A stretch of DNA of 47,309 bases. Origin: a virus. The stretch is from the IMG/VR virus record IMGVR_UViG_3300034402_000016, positions 1-47,309 of that record. One strand, 5' to 3'. The translations under genes were made by a program, and so were the position numbers. Below are positions 14,396-21,518 of this stretch, one piece after another; within the stretch, counting starts at the first letter, position 1, and each line of letters begins with the position of its first letter. The notes below the pieces were generated by a model, which saw only the letters and a list, made by a program, of their open reading frames with translations, made no database searches and was not told the origin of the DNA.

Positions 14396-15448
14396 ATGGA
14401 CGGAAACGACAACATCATCGGTGCGAAGGCGCAGGCACTCATTGATCGGCTTTGCGCCGTTGATTTTGAGCAGCCTGTTGTTGACAGAAACAAAGTAGAG
14501 CGAGCGATCCAAGAACATTTGCAGGCCCTTGGACTGCCTGCTCGCCCTGTGCGTTGGTCTGATAATGCCAGAGCTGCCAGAGCTGCCAGAGCTGCCAGAG
14601 CTGCCATAGATGCCAGAGCTGCCAGAGCTGCCAGAGCTGCCAGAGCTGCCAGAGCTGCCAGAGCTGCCATAGATGCCAGAGCTGCCAGAGCTGCCAGAGC
14701 TGCCATAGATGCCATAGATGCCATAGATGCCTGGTATTGGTGGCGCTGGCAGGCTTTCTACTCAGCACGCGAGGCGGTTTACTGGGTGGCCGCAGCCGAA
14801 GCGTCAAAGCGCGACATCCCGGAAGTAAACAAACTGATCGGAATCTGGTTGCCATGCGCAGACGCATACGAGGCCGGACTGTGGATGTACTGGATTCTTG
14901 AGTCAGAGGTGATCGTCGTGCCGCGTCCAGCCATGCGCCTCAAAGGTGAACAGCTTCACTGCGAAGATGGCCCGGCGGTCTGGTGGCCTGACAGCGCAGA
15001 GAAATATTTCTTTCTCAATGGCGTCGAGGTCCCACAAGTGATTGTTGAGACGCCCGCCGCACAACTCGATCCCCGAATGATCTTAAAAGAGTCTAATGCT
15101 GAAATCAGGCGGGAGATCGTGCGCAAGGTAGGCATCGAGCGCGTCTGCGAGAGTCTCGGCGCAAAGTGTATTGACCGGCAGGGCGATTATGAGCTGCTGC
15201 TGCTCAATCTGGGCGATGGGCGCAGACGCCCTTTCCTCAAGATGAAGAATCCCAGCATCGGAGTCTTCCACATTGAAGGCGTCGAGCCGTCTTGCCAGAC
15301 GGTCTCTGAGGCTCTCAACTTTCGCAACAGCTTGACGCCGGAGATGATTGACGACAAAGAAGGCGAGGAATGGTTTCAGCAGGGTGATGTCATTCTGCGT
15401 CCTCGCGGGGCAACTAAATTCAAATCTCAGCCGATAGTGCTGACATAG
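14396..15448 (+). CDS. DUF6745-type protein with Ala-Arg/Ile-Asp tandem repeats
   Basis: A 350-residue protein. Residues 58-111 are 18 tripeptides, ARA or AID, encoded by a 9-bp tandem repeat. The flanks are Trp and aromatic rich (WYWWRWQAFYSAREAVYW). Residues about 180-215 hold LHCEDGPAVWWPDSAEKYFFLNGVEVP, the typical DUF6745 segment. The C-terminal part has GDYELLLLNLGDGRRRPFLKMKNPS, also typical. The family is widespread in bacteria, plasmids and phages and has no established function. ATG 14396 follows GGAGGA. It pairs with the small gene at 15460. Confidence 0.72.
   Translation: MDGNDNIIGAKAQALIDRLCAVDFEQPVVDRNKVERAIQEHLQALGLPARPVRWSDNARAARAARAARAAIDARAARAARAARAARAARAAIDARAARAARAAIDAIDAIDAWYWWRWQAFYSAREAVYWVAAAEASKRDIPEVNKLIGIWLPCADAYEAGLWMYWILESEVIVVPRPAMRLKGEQLHCEDGPAVWWPDSAEKYFFLNGVEVPQVIVETPAAQLDPRMILKESNAEIRREIVRKVGIERVCESLGAKCIDRQGDYELLLLNLGDGRRRPFLKMKNPSIGVFHIEGVEPSCQTVSEALNFRNSLTPEMIDDKEGEEWFQQGDVILRPRGATKFKSQPIVLT
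14567..14728 (+). repeat. 18-copy 9-bp coding minisatellite
   Basis: Eighteen perfect 9-mers of only two kinds: GCCAGAGCT (13 copies) and GCCATAGAT (5 copies), in the order 4-1-6-1-3-3. The two kinds differ at two positions that always change together. Copy-number change keeps the reading frame and alters only protein length. Confidence 0.95.
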
Positions 15449-15459
15449 AAAGGATAGCG

Positions 15460-15726
15460 ATGAAGAAGAAGCTAATTCCGAGAGGCGCAAAGCCTCACAA
15501 CAACCATTTGGCAGAGGGTGAGGCGACCGGCCATTACCATGCCGCAGTCGCGCCTGACGTACAGGTTTGGGAATACGACGGCGGGTTGATTCTGGATGCT
15601 CCGTCGGGGACGGAAGTCACTCATCAGGAGCACAAGAGCATTCTCATTCCCCCGGGTGTGTTCGACCGCTCTATCGTGCAAGAGTACGACCACTTTGCCG
15701 AGGAGGCCCGCGAAGTCGTTGACTGA
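15460..15726 (+). CDS. Conserved small phage/plasmid protein next to DUF6745
   Basis: An 88-residue protein with LAEGEATGHYHAA near residue 17 and a beta-strand region ending THQEHKSILIPPGVF...EYD. These His-rich motifs define a small family commonly found near DUF6745 genes in mobile elements; the fold is probably a small cupin-like barrel. The His residues could bind a metal. Function unknown. ATG 15460 follows GAAAGGATAGCG. Confidence 0.6.
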   Translation: MKKKLIPRGAKPHNNHLAEGEATGHYHAAVAPDVQVWEYDGGLILDAPSGTEVTHQEHKSILIPPGVFDRSIVQEYDHFAEEAREVVD

Positions 15727-15738
15727 CGACGCGGGCCT
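15704..15738 (+). terminator. Stem-loop overlapping the stop codon
   Basis: AGGCCCGCG (15704-15712) pairs perfectly with CGCGGGCCT (15730-15738). A second small GGCC-TTCG-GGCC stem lies at 15734-15745, mutually exclusive with part of the first. No long U run follows, only TAATTCT, so termination may be weak or Rho-assisted. Confidence 0.45.
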
Positions 15739-15764
15739 TCGGGCCTAATTCTATGGGAGTAGCA

Positions 15765-15959
15765 ATGAGCACGGCAGCACCAGAACGTCAGACAAGCGCC
15801 AACTCCTGCCCGAAGTGTGGCGGGACCGAGATCAAGACCTGGGCGGCGTATGGCAGGAATCCGCGCGCGATGTGCCTCAACCCAAAGTGTAAGCATAAAT
15901 GGTCTCTATTCGTGGCGGCGTGGAAAGAGCAGGGCGAGCAGAAGGAAATTAAGCGATGA
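15765..15959 (+). CDS. Small zinc-ribbon protein
   Basis: A 64-residue protein with CPKCGG and CLNPKCKHKW, the pattern of a TFIIS/topoisomerase-like zinc ribbon. ATG 15765 is preferred because GGGAG lies just upstream; an in-frame ATG at 15753 precedes that site. The stop overlaps the next ATG. Nucleic-acid binding is likely for this fold, but the target is unknown. Confidence 0.65.
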   Translation: MSTAAPERQTSANSCPKCGGTEIKTWAAYGRNPRAMCLNPKCKHKWSLFVAAWKEQGEQKEIKR

Positions 15960-16225
15960 AGCGCAGCGAGCATAAATGTCAGGTTCCGGAATGCGAGAAC
16001 GCATGCCCTCGCGAATATCCCTTCTGCGCTTCTTGCTGGCGACAGGTTCCGAGAGAGCTTCGCGCGCCCGTTAGAAAGGAACTGGCGAAACGCTCCACGC
16101 CTGACCTGGACCGCTCAGCACTCTATTACGCTGTCTCGGCTGCGGTCGCAAGTGTCAGGGTTGGACAAGTCAGCGAGCCGAATTGGGAGCGCGCCTGGGT
16201 TGCTGCTGGCTTGCCGGAGTTGTGA
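15956..16225 (+). CDS. Cys-rich hypothetical protein (89 aa)
   Basis: The N-terminus has C-x4-C-x3-C and a later CASCWRQVP segment, so four or five Cys could bind zinc. The remainder is helical with WERAWVAAGLPEL at the end. Similar short Cys-rich proteins with a CxxCW...VP pattern occur in phages. It is coupled to the previous gene by ATGA. Confidence 0.6.
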   Translation: MKRSEHKCQVPECENACPREYPFCASCWRQVPRELRAPVRKELAKRSTPDLDRSALYYAVSAAVASVRVGQVSEPNWERAWVAAGLPEL

Positions 16226-16283
16226 TGAGAGATGACCGGCCCTGTATAAGTTATTGTCATCCTGTTTGTGGGTTGATTAGAAC

Positions 16284-16586
16284 ATGAGTAATAGAGCAAT
16301 CGAATTCATCATCGGTGATTATGGCCCGGCTGAACATCCGAAGCTCACCGTCGAGGTTTTCAGCGCCTACATCAAACCGTTTTATGAAGCTCTCAAGAAA
16401 GCCCTGCCCTATTACTGCTGGCATTACGAACCGGACCGGCAGACGTGGTTTATCCTGCCGGCCTACACAGAGCAGGCCGCACAGGTAGCGCTCGAACACT
16501 TCTCGGCAGTGTGGATCGTGCAAGGCGAGAAGCGCACGAATTTCAGGACCGGCGAAGTGATAGAGCAGGCTTCGTTGTTTGGCTGA
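16284..16586 (+). CDS. Hypothetical protein (100 aa)
   Basis: An alpha/beta protein with the segment YYCWHYEPDRQTWFILPAY, resembling small N-terminal domains found in some phage and helicase-associated proteins, where a W-x-Y-x-P-D...W-x-V pattern recurs. It ends three nucleotides before the dispersed hairpin at 16590. The start ATG 16284 has only a weak upstream site. Confidence 0.55.
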   Translation: MSNRAIEFIIGDYGPAEHPKLTVEVFSAYIKPFYEALKKALPYYCWHYEPDRQTWFILPAYTEQAAQVALEHFSAVWIVQGEKRTNFRTGEVIEQASLFG

Positions 16587-16589
16587 AGC

Positions 16590-16612
16590 TATCTGGCATC
16601 CGTTGCCAGATA
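16590..16612. repeat. Dispersed hairpin copy
   Basis: TATCTGGCA (16590-16598), loop TCCGT, TGCCAGATA (16604-16612): a perfect 9-bp stem, the longest of the family. It lies between two + strand genes, 3 nt after a stop codon and before an AAAGGAG site. Confidence 0.85.
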
Positions 16613-16643
16613 AATGAGGAGTTATTCACGAAAGGAGCACCTG

Positions 16644-17357
16644 ATGGAAGTCCCTACGATTGGAGTTGATAGAAATGAGGCGCGCAAGCGTGTGGAAGAG
16701 TTCACGGCGCGCAGGCGTAGAAATCTGACAGAATTGGACCGTGCGTTGTTCAAGGGTTACAAGGCTCTCTCGGAAGGTCTCTCTCTCATAGATGTCAACC
16801 AAGCGATCAAGATGGGCGGACAGTTCGATGATAATTACTGCCCGAAGATTGCCATTGCACGCGCAGACCTGAAGACTATCTATTTCGACCACAGACTGAC
16901 TTACGAGGAAAGCCCACAAGGTCAACTTGGCGGACTTTTCACTGCCTGGATAAGGTCCGATTGGGAACGCGACCCGATAGCTAAAGCACTGCGAGAGACC
17001 GAAGAGGCCCGCACAATCGGCATGCATGAGGCTTCGAGAAACCGGGGACTTCAGATTGAGCTTCCTGCTGGCACATTAGAGAAGCCGGATGAAAAAGCTA
17101 TCGGAGGTAAGCGCTGGTTCAAAGCCACCTACGCCTCGACAGTTCCCGAAGTGCCTTTCCACCTCAGGCCGAACGGCGACATTTCAAATTATTTCATTCT
17201 GTGGGAGGTCGCAGAGTGGCGCGGCCTATATCTTTCGCCGCGTGCACCCGCCGACCCGCTGCTCTTAGAGCGCATTGCGCATCCTATCTATGTGGTCGTC
17301 GCGCAGTGGGATTTGACTGAGCTTGAGCAGAAGCTATTGGAGGCGTTTCGACGATAA
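16644..17357 (+). CDS. Hypothetical protein (237 aa)
   Basis: A soluble alpha/beta protein with no motif I recognise. It has an Arg-rich helical N-terminus, a YFDHRLTYEES segment near residue 80 and a C-terminal strand-rich half with hydrophobic Trp/Tyr clusters (WEVAEWRGLYLSP, YVVVAQWDL). ATG 16644 is preferred, with AAAGGAG upstream. It is followed after 2 nt by the gene at 17360, so the pair probably works together. Confidence 0.6.
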   Translation: MEVPTIGVDRNEARKRVEEFTARRRRNLTELDRALFKGYKALSEGLSLIDVNQAIKMGGQFDDNYCPKIAIARADLKTIYFDHRLTYEESPQGQLGGLFTAWIRSDWERDPIAKALRETEEARTIGMHEASRNRGLQIELPAGTLEKPDEKAIGGKRWFKATYASTVPEVPFHLRPNGDISNYFILWEVAEWRGLYLSPRAPADPLLLERIAHPIYVVVAQWDLTELEQKLLEAFRR

Positions 17358-17359
17358 CT

Positions 17360-18184
17360 ATGGAAGTCATTGAACGAATCTCTTTGCGTGAGGTCGAGGA
17401 GAGCGGACAGCCGACCATCTACTACGCCGTCAATACTTGCTGGTGGACACACGACCCGGCCCATCTATCGCGGACGCCGCCGGCAACTGAAGCTGAAATC
17501 CTGCGCACGGCAGAGAATTTTCGCCTGAATGCGCAGAGGCCGGACGCGCCGCTTGATGAGTTCCTAGAACGTGCGCGACGTGCTCATGAACATCGGTTGC
17601 CATGCGACCCGCGCGGTTCTGTGCTTATGATGGGCGATTTGAATGGATTTCTTGCCGCCGCGCGCAACAGCCGCGAGCACTACGGCAAGCACGGCCTGCG
17701 CGCGTTCATGGCCGCCCATCACCTTAATTGTGTGCTTAGCCTAAAAGACCGTCTTTCATGGTCGGAAACAACCTGGGAAGCCTACAACGACGCGCTGGAC
17801 CGGTTGGACATCAGGAAGCAGGAAGCGCAGAAGAGAGAGGAATGTCGCGCACGCAGGCTGGCAGAGATGCCTCCTGACGTGCTCAAGCGGGCTATCGCGT
17901 TCATCAGGAGCGAGCTTCCCGAAGAGGTCAAAGAAGACATCCGTCGGTTACATGCGGAGTATGGCGAGGACTGGATTGGAGAGATGTCTGTCTTGGAACT
18001 GCCGGGTGGCAAAGGTCGCATCCCGCGCGGCCATTTCGAGTGGGGCATGCGCGTGCGCAACGCTCTGCGTAATCACGGTCTCAGCGATGACCTGCTGCTG
18101 AATTTGAACTGGGATGATTACTACGTGCAGGTCGTGGAGATTGCCGTCGGTCTCAGGCCAAATCCTTTGGAGGAGAAGCATTGA
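17360..18184 (+). CDS. Hypothetical protein with DUF6794-like C-terminus
   Basis: A 274-residue protein. The N-terminal ~150 residues contain VNTCWWTHDPAHL and a Gly/Asp segment and are unrecognised; a coiled helix with many Arg/Glu follows. The last ~85 residues (LPEEVKEDIRRLHAEY..., then PRGHFEWGMRVRNALR) resemble the DUF6794 pattern of a Leu-Pro start and a HF-x-x-GM-x-x-RN motif. Function unknown. The stop overlaps a TTG start of the next gene. Confidence 0.6.
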   Translation: MEVIERISLREVEESGQPTIYYAVNTCWWTHDPAHLSRTPPATEAEILRTAENFRLNAQRPDAPLDEFLERARRAHEHRLPCDPRGSVLMMGDLNGFLAAARNSREHYGKHGLRAFMAAHHLNCVLSLKDRLSWSETTWEAYNDALDRLDIRKQEAQKREECRARRLAEMPPDVLKRAIAFIRSELPEEVKEDIRRLHAEYGEDWIGEMSVLELPGGKGRIPRGHFEWGMRVRNALRNHGLSDDLLLNLNWDDYYVQVVEIAVGLRPNPLEEKH

Positions 18185-18396
18185 AACTCATAGCACAGTT
18201 AAATTCTAAAGATGGCAGCCGGAGCCGCGCCCCGCTTGTAACGGCTGTTCTTGAGTTCGACGCTGATTACGCTCGAATATATGCAGAAAGACTCGCAGAG
18301 AGCGAGGAAGCGGCAAAGAAATGGCTTGCCGAGCATGCGGAGCATATTCTACTTGAGAAGTGCTTTATCACATTCAAGCTGGAGCATTCGTCTTGA
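18181..18396 (+). CDS. Hypothetical protein (71 aa)
   Basis: A small alpha/beta protein starting with TTG at 18181, overlapping the previous stop (TTGA) with GGAGGAGAAG upstream. It has a beta strand, then a long Ala/Glu helix. Not recognised. Confidence 0.5.
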   Translation: MKLIAQLNSKDGSRSRAPLVTAVLEFDADYARIYAERLAESEEAAKKWLAEHAEHILLEKCFITFKLEHSS

Positions 18397-18397
18397 T

Positions 18398-18805
18398 ATG
18401 AAAGCACGCCTTCTCGGCTCAAATCCCCTCACCGCCCTCGTCCGCTGCCCATGCGGCTATCGCAACTTCTTCTCCAAACAGGACTGGTCCAAACTCGGCT
18501 TTGCCCGCTGTGACAATTGCAACGCAATAATCGCCTATAATTCTCTGCGTGTGATCTCGACCAGATGTGGGAGGTTTGGCATGAGCGAGTTGAACGCCAC
18601 TTTCGAGCAGACGCCGGAGCGAGAGGAGATCGTCGCGGAGTTGCAGAAGGCGCAGGCCTCGATGGAGCGCGTCGGCGAATTGCTGCGACAGGGCGGCTAT
18701 TCGGAGCGGGCGCGCCGCGCCGATAATATCGCGCAGCGGATCATCAACAAACGGGAGCTGCTCTGCCTCGATTGGCAGGATGAAGATGCCGAGAAGGCTG
18801 CCTGA
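18398..18805 (+). CDS. Zinc-ribbon/coiled-coil protein, possibly two genes
   Basis: From ATG 18398 the product has 135 residues: an N-terminal zinc ribbon (RCPCGYRNFF...CDNCNAI) and a C-terminal helical part with ELQKAQASMERVGELL. The ATG at 18581 has a good GGGAGG site and would give only the 74-residue helical part, so there may be one gene with an internal start or two merged ones. No clear Shine-Dalgarno precedes 18398. Confidence 0.5.
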   Translation: MKARLLGSNPLTALVRCPCGYRNFFSKQDWSKLGFARCDNCNAIIAYNSLRVISTRCGRFGMSELNATFEQTPEREEIVAELQKAQASMERVGELLRQGGYSERARRADNIAQRIINKRELLCLDWQDEDAEKAA

Positions 18806-18860
18806 AAGACGCGAATGCCGCAAGGTGCATAGCGCTCTCCTCGCGGCATCCAAGGCCCTA

Positions 18861-18874
18861 CGAAACCGGTTTCG
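18861..18874. promoter_or_regulatory. 14-bp perfect palindrome
   Basis: CGAAACCGGTTTCG in the 155-nt gap before the gene at 18961, in a region without coding signs. A dimeric regulator could bind it. No clear promoter boxes are seen beside it. Confidence 0.45.
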
Positions 18875-18960
18875 ACCTTATTTCGGTCTGTGTGCAGCCA
18901 GCTTAGTCTGATGATTAAGCTTTGTCAATCAATTCTCTTCAATCGAAGGAGCAAACAGAC

Positions 18961-19311
18961 ATGAGCGACGAACGAAACGAGCACACAACTTCGGAGACAG
19001 GCGCTGGCGCGGGTGCTGCGACGGCCATGAAGAAAGCCGAGATCGAAGTCAGGCTCAAGCCGGACCAGATCACGGACGAGCTTTTCCTCTATGGTCGTTT
19101 TGATAACGACACCGATAAGCTGCTCGGCGTCACGCCCCTGACCATCGCGCCACAGGAGGCGGGCCAGATGCACTATGACCAGATCGGCACTGGCAAGACT
19201 GTCCGGCAGTTCGTCGAGGAAAATTGTCCGGGCTACAGGGAAGGCGAGCCTCTTACCCTCAACTTTAACGAGACCGGCGTGCTCTTGAACTGGTCCGCTG
19301 CGGAAAAGTAG
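18961..19311 (+). CDS. Hypothetical acidic protein (116 aa)
   Basis: The start at ATG 18961 has CGAAGGAG upstream. The first ~25 residues are Ala/Gly/Thr rich and disordered; the rest is beta rich (EIEVRLKPDQITDELFLYGRF, then GVTPLTI, then LTLNFNETGVLLNW). It stands alone between two gaps and is closed by the hairpin at 19373, so it may be a separately transcribed unit. The family is unknown. Confidence 0.55.
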   Translation: MSDERNEHTTSETGAGAGAATAMKKAEIEVRLKPDQITDELFLYGRFDNDTDKLLGVTPLTIAPQEAGQMHYDQIGTGKTVRQFVEENCPGYREGEPLTLNFNETGVLLNWSAAEK

Positions 19312-19372
19312 CCGGGCCAATCTGACGACCGCAACTCATCAAGAATGGCTTCTGTACGGAAGCGTGCGCATT

Positions 19373-19410
19373 GGCGGCGGATTCATCACGCGTCCGCCGC
19401 CGCTTATTTG
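19373..19410 (+). terminator. GC-rich hairpin, probable terminator
   Basis: GGCGGCGGA (19373-19381) pairs perfectly with TCCGCCGCC (19393-19401) across an 11-nt loop, followed by GCTTATTTG, an imperfect U tract. It lies 61 nt after the stop at 19311 and just before a copy of the repeated GCGGAGCCACCCCTCC box. Confidence 0.6.
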
Positions 19411-19434
19411 CGGAGCCACCCCTCCAAAAATTAA
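19410..19434 (+). repeat. Intergenic box, copy 1 (GCGGAGCCACCCCTCC + AAAAATTAA)
   Basis: Matches the 20488 and 28187 copies through the GCGGAGCCACCCCTCC core and following A/T tract, then diverges. It precedes the VRR-NUC gene at 19464. Confidence 0.75.
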
Positions 19435-19463
19435 GAATCGAATACTCTGTATAAACCCTCTTG

Positions 19464-19997
19464 ATGAGGCGACGGCGTGAACGTACAGGTGGACTTTTCC
19501 CGGAAGACAGGCGGCGGACTCATCCCGTACCGTCTGCAACCCTCACTCCAGTTGTTCCCGAGTCCAAAATCCGCTCCGTCATTCTGAGCTACCTCCATCG
19601 CTCCTATGTGGTCGCAGAAGTCACTGATTCAAAAACAGTCCAGACGGTCAAAGGGCCGCGCCAGCTCTGCTATCCGGCGGGTTGGCCTGACATCACGGCA
19701 GTCCTGCCCGTTATTGGCAGACTCTGGGCCATCGAGTGTAAGACCGAAGATGGCAAGCTCAGACCGGAGCAGGAAGACCGGCTGCCGGAACTGGAAGCGA
19801 GCGGCGCGCTCGTGACCATCGCGCGCGATTTGACTGACGTCTCGTCGGAATTAAAGCGCCAACTGGAAATGCTCCCGAAGGGCGCATACATCGAATATAT
19901 CCAGAGGATGCGCCAAATCTGGCAGGAGACAGCCGAGCGAGCGGCCCAGCGCGAGCTACAAAAGAGCCAGGCGAAGAGGAGACAACAGAAGGTTTAA
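19464..19997 (+). CDS. VRR-NUC domain nuclease
   Basis: A 177-residue protein whose residues about 70-125 match the VRR-NUC fold: GWPDITAVLPV, then LWAIECKTEDGKLRPEQEDRLPEL and LVTIARDL. This PD-(D/E)XK-type domain cuts structured DNA; the D of GWPD and the E-x-K of IECK are the catalytic residues and all are present. Phages use such enzymes as Holliday-junction or flap nucleases. The C-terminal ~45 residues are a basic helix. It sits between the terminator at 19373 and the HTH gene at 20003. Confidence 0.8.
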   Translation: MRRRRERTGGLFPEDRRRTHPVPSATLTPVVPESKIRSVILSYLHRSYVVAEVTDSKTVQTVKGPRQLCYPAGWPDITAVLPVIGRLWAIECKTEDGKLRPEQEDRLPELEASGALVTIARDLTDVSSELKRQLEMLPKGAYIEYIQRMRQIWQETAERAAQRELQKSQAKRRQQKV

Positions 19998-20002
19998 GTT
20001 TT

Positions 20003-20485
20003 ATGTCACTACCCGAACCTCTCACAGCGCAATCGCCAGCCAAAACAGGGCGCAGGTCGTCAGGATGGACTGAGCAAAAGGCCGAATCTCGACGCGCTCG
20101 CAGACTACTGCGCCGATTGTCCGAGCGCAGCAAGGAGAGGAACGAGGCGCTCAATCTTGCCCAGACGCTCCAGATGCTCGCCGATATGGACGAGAACTAT
20201 CTTTTCCGCTCTGACCTCAACAAGCTGGTCAATAAAATCAGGACCTTCGGCGCTCGCTCGCATGACCGCGACGTGGTTGCCATTATGAAGGCCATCAAAT
20301 ACAACGGCTGCAACTCAACTTACGACATCTGCGAACAGACGAAAATCCCCGAAGCAGTCGTGCAGGAGATTGTAAGCGACATGGTTGCAGAAAGTGCTGC
20401 CGTGCTCCGACCGCGCGAGGGCAAAGGGCCAAAGCGCATGGACGTCTATCTTACCGGAAAACCCTTCCAAGGCTTCGTCGCCTGA
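20003..20485 (+). CDS. Hypothetical winged-helix-like protein
   Basis: A 160-residue basic protein. The middle is helical (LAQTLQMLADMDENY). Residues about 90-140 look like a winged helix: NGCNSTYDICEQTKIPEAVVQEIVSDMVAESAAVLR, followed by a basic strand. Probably a DNA-binding regulator, perhaps of the late genes that begin downstream. It is followed by the second copy of the intergenic box. Confidence 0.55.
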   Translation: MSLPEPLTAQSPAKTGRRSSGWTEQKAESRRARRLLRRLSERSKERNEALNLAQTLQMLADMDENYLFRSDLNKLVNKIRTFGARSHDRDVVAIMKAIKYNGCNSTYDICEQTKIPEAVVQEIVSDMVAESAAVLRPREGKGPKRMDVYLTGKPFQGFVA

Positions 20486-20487
20486 TT

Positions 20488-20541
20488 CCCAAAGCGGAGC
20501 CACCCCTCCAAAAATTAAATCCCTCCTTTCCTCTAGTCTTC
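20488..20541 (+). repeat. Intergenic box, copy 2
   Basis: Begins CCCAAAGCGGAGCC and is nearly identical to the copy at 28187 for about 50 nt, including AAATTAAATCCC and the pyrimidine-rich CCTTTCCT. It lies in the 195-nt gap before the lipoprotein gene; the rest of that gap holds no recognised gene. Confidence 0.8.
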
Positions 20542-20680
20542 AGGCTGTGAATGGGCGCGCGTGAGGCATCCGCAAAGCGTGACGAAACTTGAATGCAGAT
20601 GCCGATTTCGCCCTGTATGCCTTCGGGCGCGCTCTTCTTTCTACACCAATTCGGAATTGACCCCTCTGGAGGATTTTCAG

Positions 20681-21154
20681 ATGAGAAGAATGTTACTCAG
20701 CGCGCTCGCGCTCATCGTGGTATTCCTGACCACATTCAACGCTACGTGCAGTCGTTCGCAGCTCCAAACATCGGGCCGTACCTTCGAGGCCGTTGCACAG
20801 GAAGCGCAGCGCTCGACCGGCGAGCTGGTCAAAAGTGGGGACATGTCGAGCGAAGACGCCAGGGCAGCCAATGCGGTCTTGTACGAATTCGAGTCTTCGG
20901 CTCACGTCTTCAATCTTGCCCTTGTCAACTACGAATCCCTCTCGCCACAGGCAAAACGCGAACTATTGCAGACCACGATTGACGAGAGCGTGCGGATCAT
21001 CTCGCGCCTTGAGGACCAAAATGTAATCAGGTTCAAGACTGAGCGAGGCAGACAGAAGTTCGACAAGTGGCTTTCGCGTATCAAGATTGGCACGAGCGCG
21101 CTACGCATCGCTCTGGCTGCGCTGCCGCAGGACTCCCAGCAAGTCAATAACTGA
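20681..21154 (+). CDS. Putative lipoprotein
   Basis: A 157-residue protein with an N-terminal signal peptide: MRRM, a Leu/Val/Phe core, then a Cys at about residue 23 (NATC), a possible lipobox. The mature part is helical and polar with no known domain. ATG 20681 is chosen because GGAGG lies about 8 nt upstream. In a phage, a small lipoprotein near membrane proteins may be an outer-membrane spanin or a superinfection-exclusion factor; neither is shown. Confidence 0.6.
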   Translation: MRRMLLSALALIVVFLTTFNATCSRSQLQTSGRTFEAVAQEAQRSTGELVKSGDMSSEDARAANAVLYEFESSAHVFNLALVNYESLSPQAKRELLQTTIDESVRIISRLEDQNVIRFKTERGRQKFDKWLSRIKIGTSALRIALAALPQDSQQVNN

Positions 21155-21188
21155 CTACTGTTAACTGGCAAGCAATAAAGGGACAGTC

Positions 21189-21518
21189 ATGGACACGGCA
21201 ATGTCGGCGCCAAAGCAATCCCCCTTTCCTATCTCTCTCTCGCAGATTATCACGGGAGCCTTAACGGCCCTGCTGGTGTCTGCCCTGGTCGGCGCTCTCT
21301 CTGTATATGTTACGGCCACACGCACGAGCGACCGCCTTGTCACCGTCGAGCAGAAGATAGACACGAACAAGACAGAGACGGACGCGCAATTCAAGGAACT
21401 GCGCGACCACACCATCACGCGCGCGGAATTCCAGAGTTTCAAGGAAGCGATGCAGGACGTGCGAGCTGACATCCGTGAAATCAGAAATGCCCAGATGCAG
21501 GAGCAGCGTCGCCGATGA
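21189..21518 (+). CDS. Membrane-anchored coiled-coil protein
   Basis: A 109-residue protein with one transmembrane helix (about residues 18-40, ITGALTALLVSALVGALSV) followed by a long coiled coil. This layout occurs in phage proteins of the lysis region (inner-membrane spanin or holin-associated) and in other small phage membrane proteins. The stop overlaps the HD-GYP start by ATGA, so the two are translated together. Confidence 0.6.
   Translation: MDTAMSAPKQSPFPISLSQIITGALTALLVSALVGALSVYVTATRTSDRLVTVEQKIDTNKTETDAQFKELRDHTITRAEFQSFKEAMQDVRADIREIRNAQMQEQRRR

Noticed and set aside
14567-14728. CRISPR or replication iterons in the 9-bp repeat
   Set aside because: Units are strictly contiguous without spacers and encode an in-frame tripeptide within a DUF6745 protein.
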